A stretch of 64,000 nt of DNA from Galaxea fascicularis (Eukaryota; Cnidaria; Anthozoa; Scleractinia; Euphylliidae): NCBI GenBank assembly GCA_948470475.1, contig OX419337.1, forward strand, positions 2,187,123 through 2,251,122, read 5' to 3'. The position numbers and the translations under genes were made by a program. Below, piece after piece: positions 62,210 to 64,000 of the stretch. The notes under the pieces were generated by a model, which saw nothing but the letters and a program-made list of their open reading frames with translations, did no database searches and was not told where the DNA came from. Every line of letters starts with the position of its first letter. Position 1 is the first letter of the stretch.

Positions 62210-64000
62210 ATCCACTATCTCATTAAGGCTATCCACCTGTTAAAGCCAGATGAAAATAAATTTAAATGTCGACCCTGAATGGAAGCAATTTGAATATCAG
62301 GAATACACACTGGTAGAGTAAAGCACTAGCCCACAATTGTCTGACCTTGCACCCCCATCAGATGGGTAGGGGGAAGGAAGGAGTGGCTCAAAAAAACTTG
62401 AGCTTCTCAACGTACTGAATATACCCTATGGCAATACATGGGAAAACCAACCACAAAGAACTAGCCAATGAGGATTGTCCAAAATTGATTGTCTTGAGGA
62501 ATGGTCCTGAACAGCGGAACGGTGGCACCATCGACGTTAGTGTTATTGGCCTAAAAGTTGATACAGGGCTTTCCGGCTCAACCGCAAGGAGCTATACGCC
62601 ACGTGGAGCGGATGATTTGATCGGCAAAACGTTTTGCTGAAGCGGAAAAGAAGAAAGAAAGCGCAAAGCTCTCGCAGCCATCACCCTTCCAATAGACTTT
62701 TCATGTGTGTCACCCAACTAGTTTAGCTCTTTAGGTATTTTGGGTGACCAGCAACTGTATGTGTTTTTGATTTCTTTCCTGTTTAATTTGTACTTAATTT
62801 CATTTTATAATTGAAATAAACCTTGTTGTTGTTGTTGTTGTTGTTATGCTGTCGAGACTTGGATCGGCGTGTTTATAATCAAAATAATAACTCGATCCCT
62901 TAAGTAAATTTAGCTGATGACGGAACATGATAAAATACTTGGTCTTCCTCGCCATCGAAGGATGAACACACACTCTGATAACGCACGGAGGACGTCAAAA
63001 CGTTAATTGCCTGCGGCTTTCTTTGTTTCTATCACTTATTGTATTGCGGGCTCGGAAAGTAGCGTTTCGGGTACGTTATATAAACCATGTTTAACAGGAT
63101 GCTTTTATTAAAGATAGTCGGTCTCTCAAGCTTTGAGGATCACCACAGGGTGTTCCCAATCTTCCGTTTAGAGTTTTAGAGTTGCACATTTAATGCGGGA
63201 CGAAACAAGTGTCCATACATTGGTATGCAGTGCATGGATGCTTCTGCTTGTATCCATTTTGGCATAACAATTTCCTTAAATCCACCAATATATCTGTAAT
63301 CAGCTATAACGAAATGAAAAATAAAATAAAATAAACAACTTTGTTTAACGAGGGAGACACTTACGAGTCAATGACTAACAAACCTGTAGCCTTCGAATTC
63401 CGGAAAACGTACGATTATTGAATATCTTTCACAACAATGTGCTTCTCGTTTCACAGACCAAGACTAAAATTAAAACTTAGCAGCTTACGAAAACTTAAAA
63501 TTTTAATTACTCTGTTTTTGTTGTCACAGAGGTGTTCCTCAAGTGTAATTTTGTGAATGCAGGGGTCTTATTAAATTGTATGTTGGAGATTTTGCGATTT
63601 TTCATAACAGTGCGCGTGATGGATAAATCACGTTGTTGGCTTAGTCGTGTATGATCACCGTACGTTGATAAGATATGATGTAGTAAAAGACTCAACTGTT
63701 TGTGTTCGATGATGTCGCAAGGCAGTGCACAATGTACGATTAACCACAATGTGTCACGAAATTATTTAGTAGTTGTTTGCGTTTAGTTTAAGTTTTTGTT
63801 TTAGTGTGTTGTTTGGATTTTTGTCGTTCATTGTTACGTAACTTTGTTACGTAACTCATGTAACATTTAACTATTTAATATTTAAACATTCTTAGTGTAT
63901 TGTGTAGTTTAGATGTATGTTTCAGGAATTATGTAAATTTGTACAATTCAGCGTGTAACAGGTGTTCTTTCCAGTCACTTTCTTTATAGCGTTTGTTTTA
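62210..64000. other. Intergenic downstream of gene B
   Basis: At 62811-62846 AATAAACC is followed by a GTT repeat, like the 3' tail of a non-LTR retrotransposon or SINE; the short frame at 62428-62640 lies just before it and is not recognised. A weak hammerhead-like string (CTGATAACGC...GTCAAAACGTT) is at about 62974-63004. The remainder is AT-rich with nothing recognised. Confidence 0.45.

Overview
The window looks like nuclear DNA of an anthozoan cnidarian, most likely a reef coral or a sea anemone. It is AT-rich and intron-bearing, packed with short non-autonomous DNA transposons, and carries two secreted PAN-plus-fibrinogen-like genes of a type common in Anthozoa. This host assignment is inferred from protein families and repeat style, not from a database search.

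The centrepiece is a complete Polinton/Maverick (adintovirus-like) element at 10615-29635, 19,021 bp and clearly richer in GC than its flanks. It begins and ends with inverted terminal repeats (5'-AGTAGTACTATGGGCC) and is bounded by a perfect 6-bp target duplication, ATTTCA. All its convincing genes lie on the minus strand: protein-primed DNA polymerase B (22763-26914), a Cys-rich protein, two paralogous 345-residue penton-like proteins, a Trp-rich small protein, a chromodomain integrase, a small basic protein, the double-jelly-roll major capsid protein, an adenain-type protease, a small basic protein, an A32-type packaging ATPase, two copies of a basic/hydrophobic core-like protein, three further small proteins, and at the left end a protein with a parvovirus-VP1-like phospholipase A2 motif. 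Most genes have their own TATA box 30-50 bp upstream. Polyadenylation signals occur at only three places, which suggests three 3'-coterminal transcript clusters. Repeats fill both ends: 110-bp units on the left and 414-bp units on the right.

The Polinton sits inside the kinase domain of a host protein-kinase gene. The glycine-loop half is at about 10386-10614 and the catalytic-loop half at 29642-30219. Removing the element and one ATTTCA copy gives an open reading frame through the junction, but frameshifts on both sides make the kinase a pseudogene.

Left flank (1-9300): a 136-bp minisatellite, a near-identical 750-bp triplication, a two-exon minus-strand gene of unknown function, a 68-bp-arm hairpin and a 158-bp tandem repeat.

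Right flank (30-64 kb): a 549-bp duplication; two TTAA-flanked elements; two TWA-flanked elements made of palindromic words; a duplicated 0.55-kb block; a degenerate Penelope-like retroelement (reverse transcriptase, GIY-YIG endonuclease) ending in a hammerhead-ribozyme-like motif; two larger elements with 8-10-bp target duplications; several small palindromic elements; and the two PAN/fibrinogen-like genes (37922-39625 and 58533-62209), each with three exons. No rRNA, intact tRNA or CRISPR array was seen.
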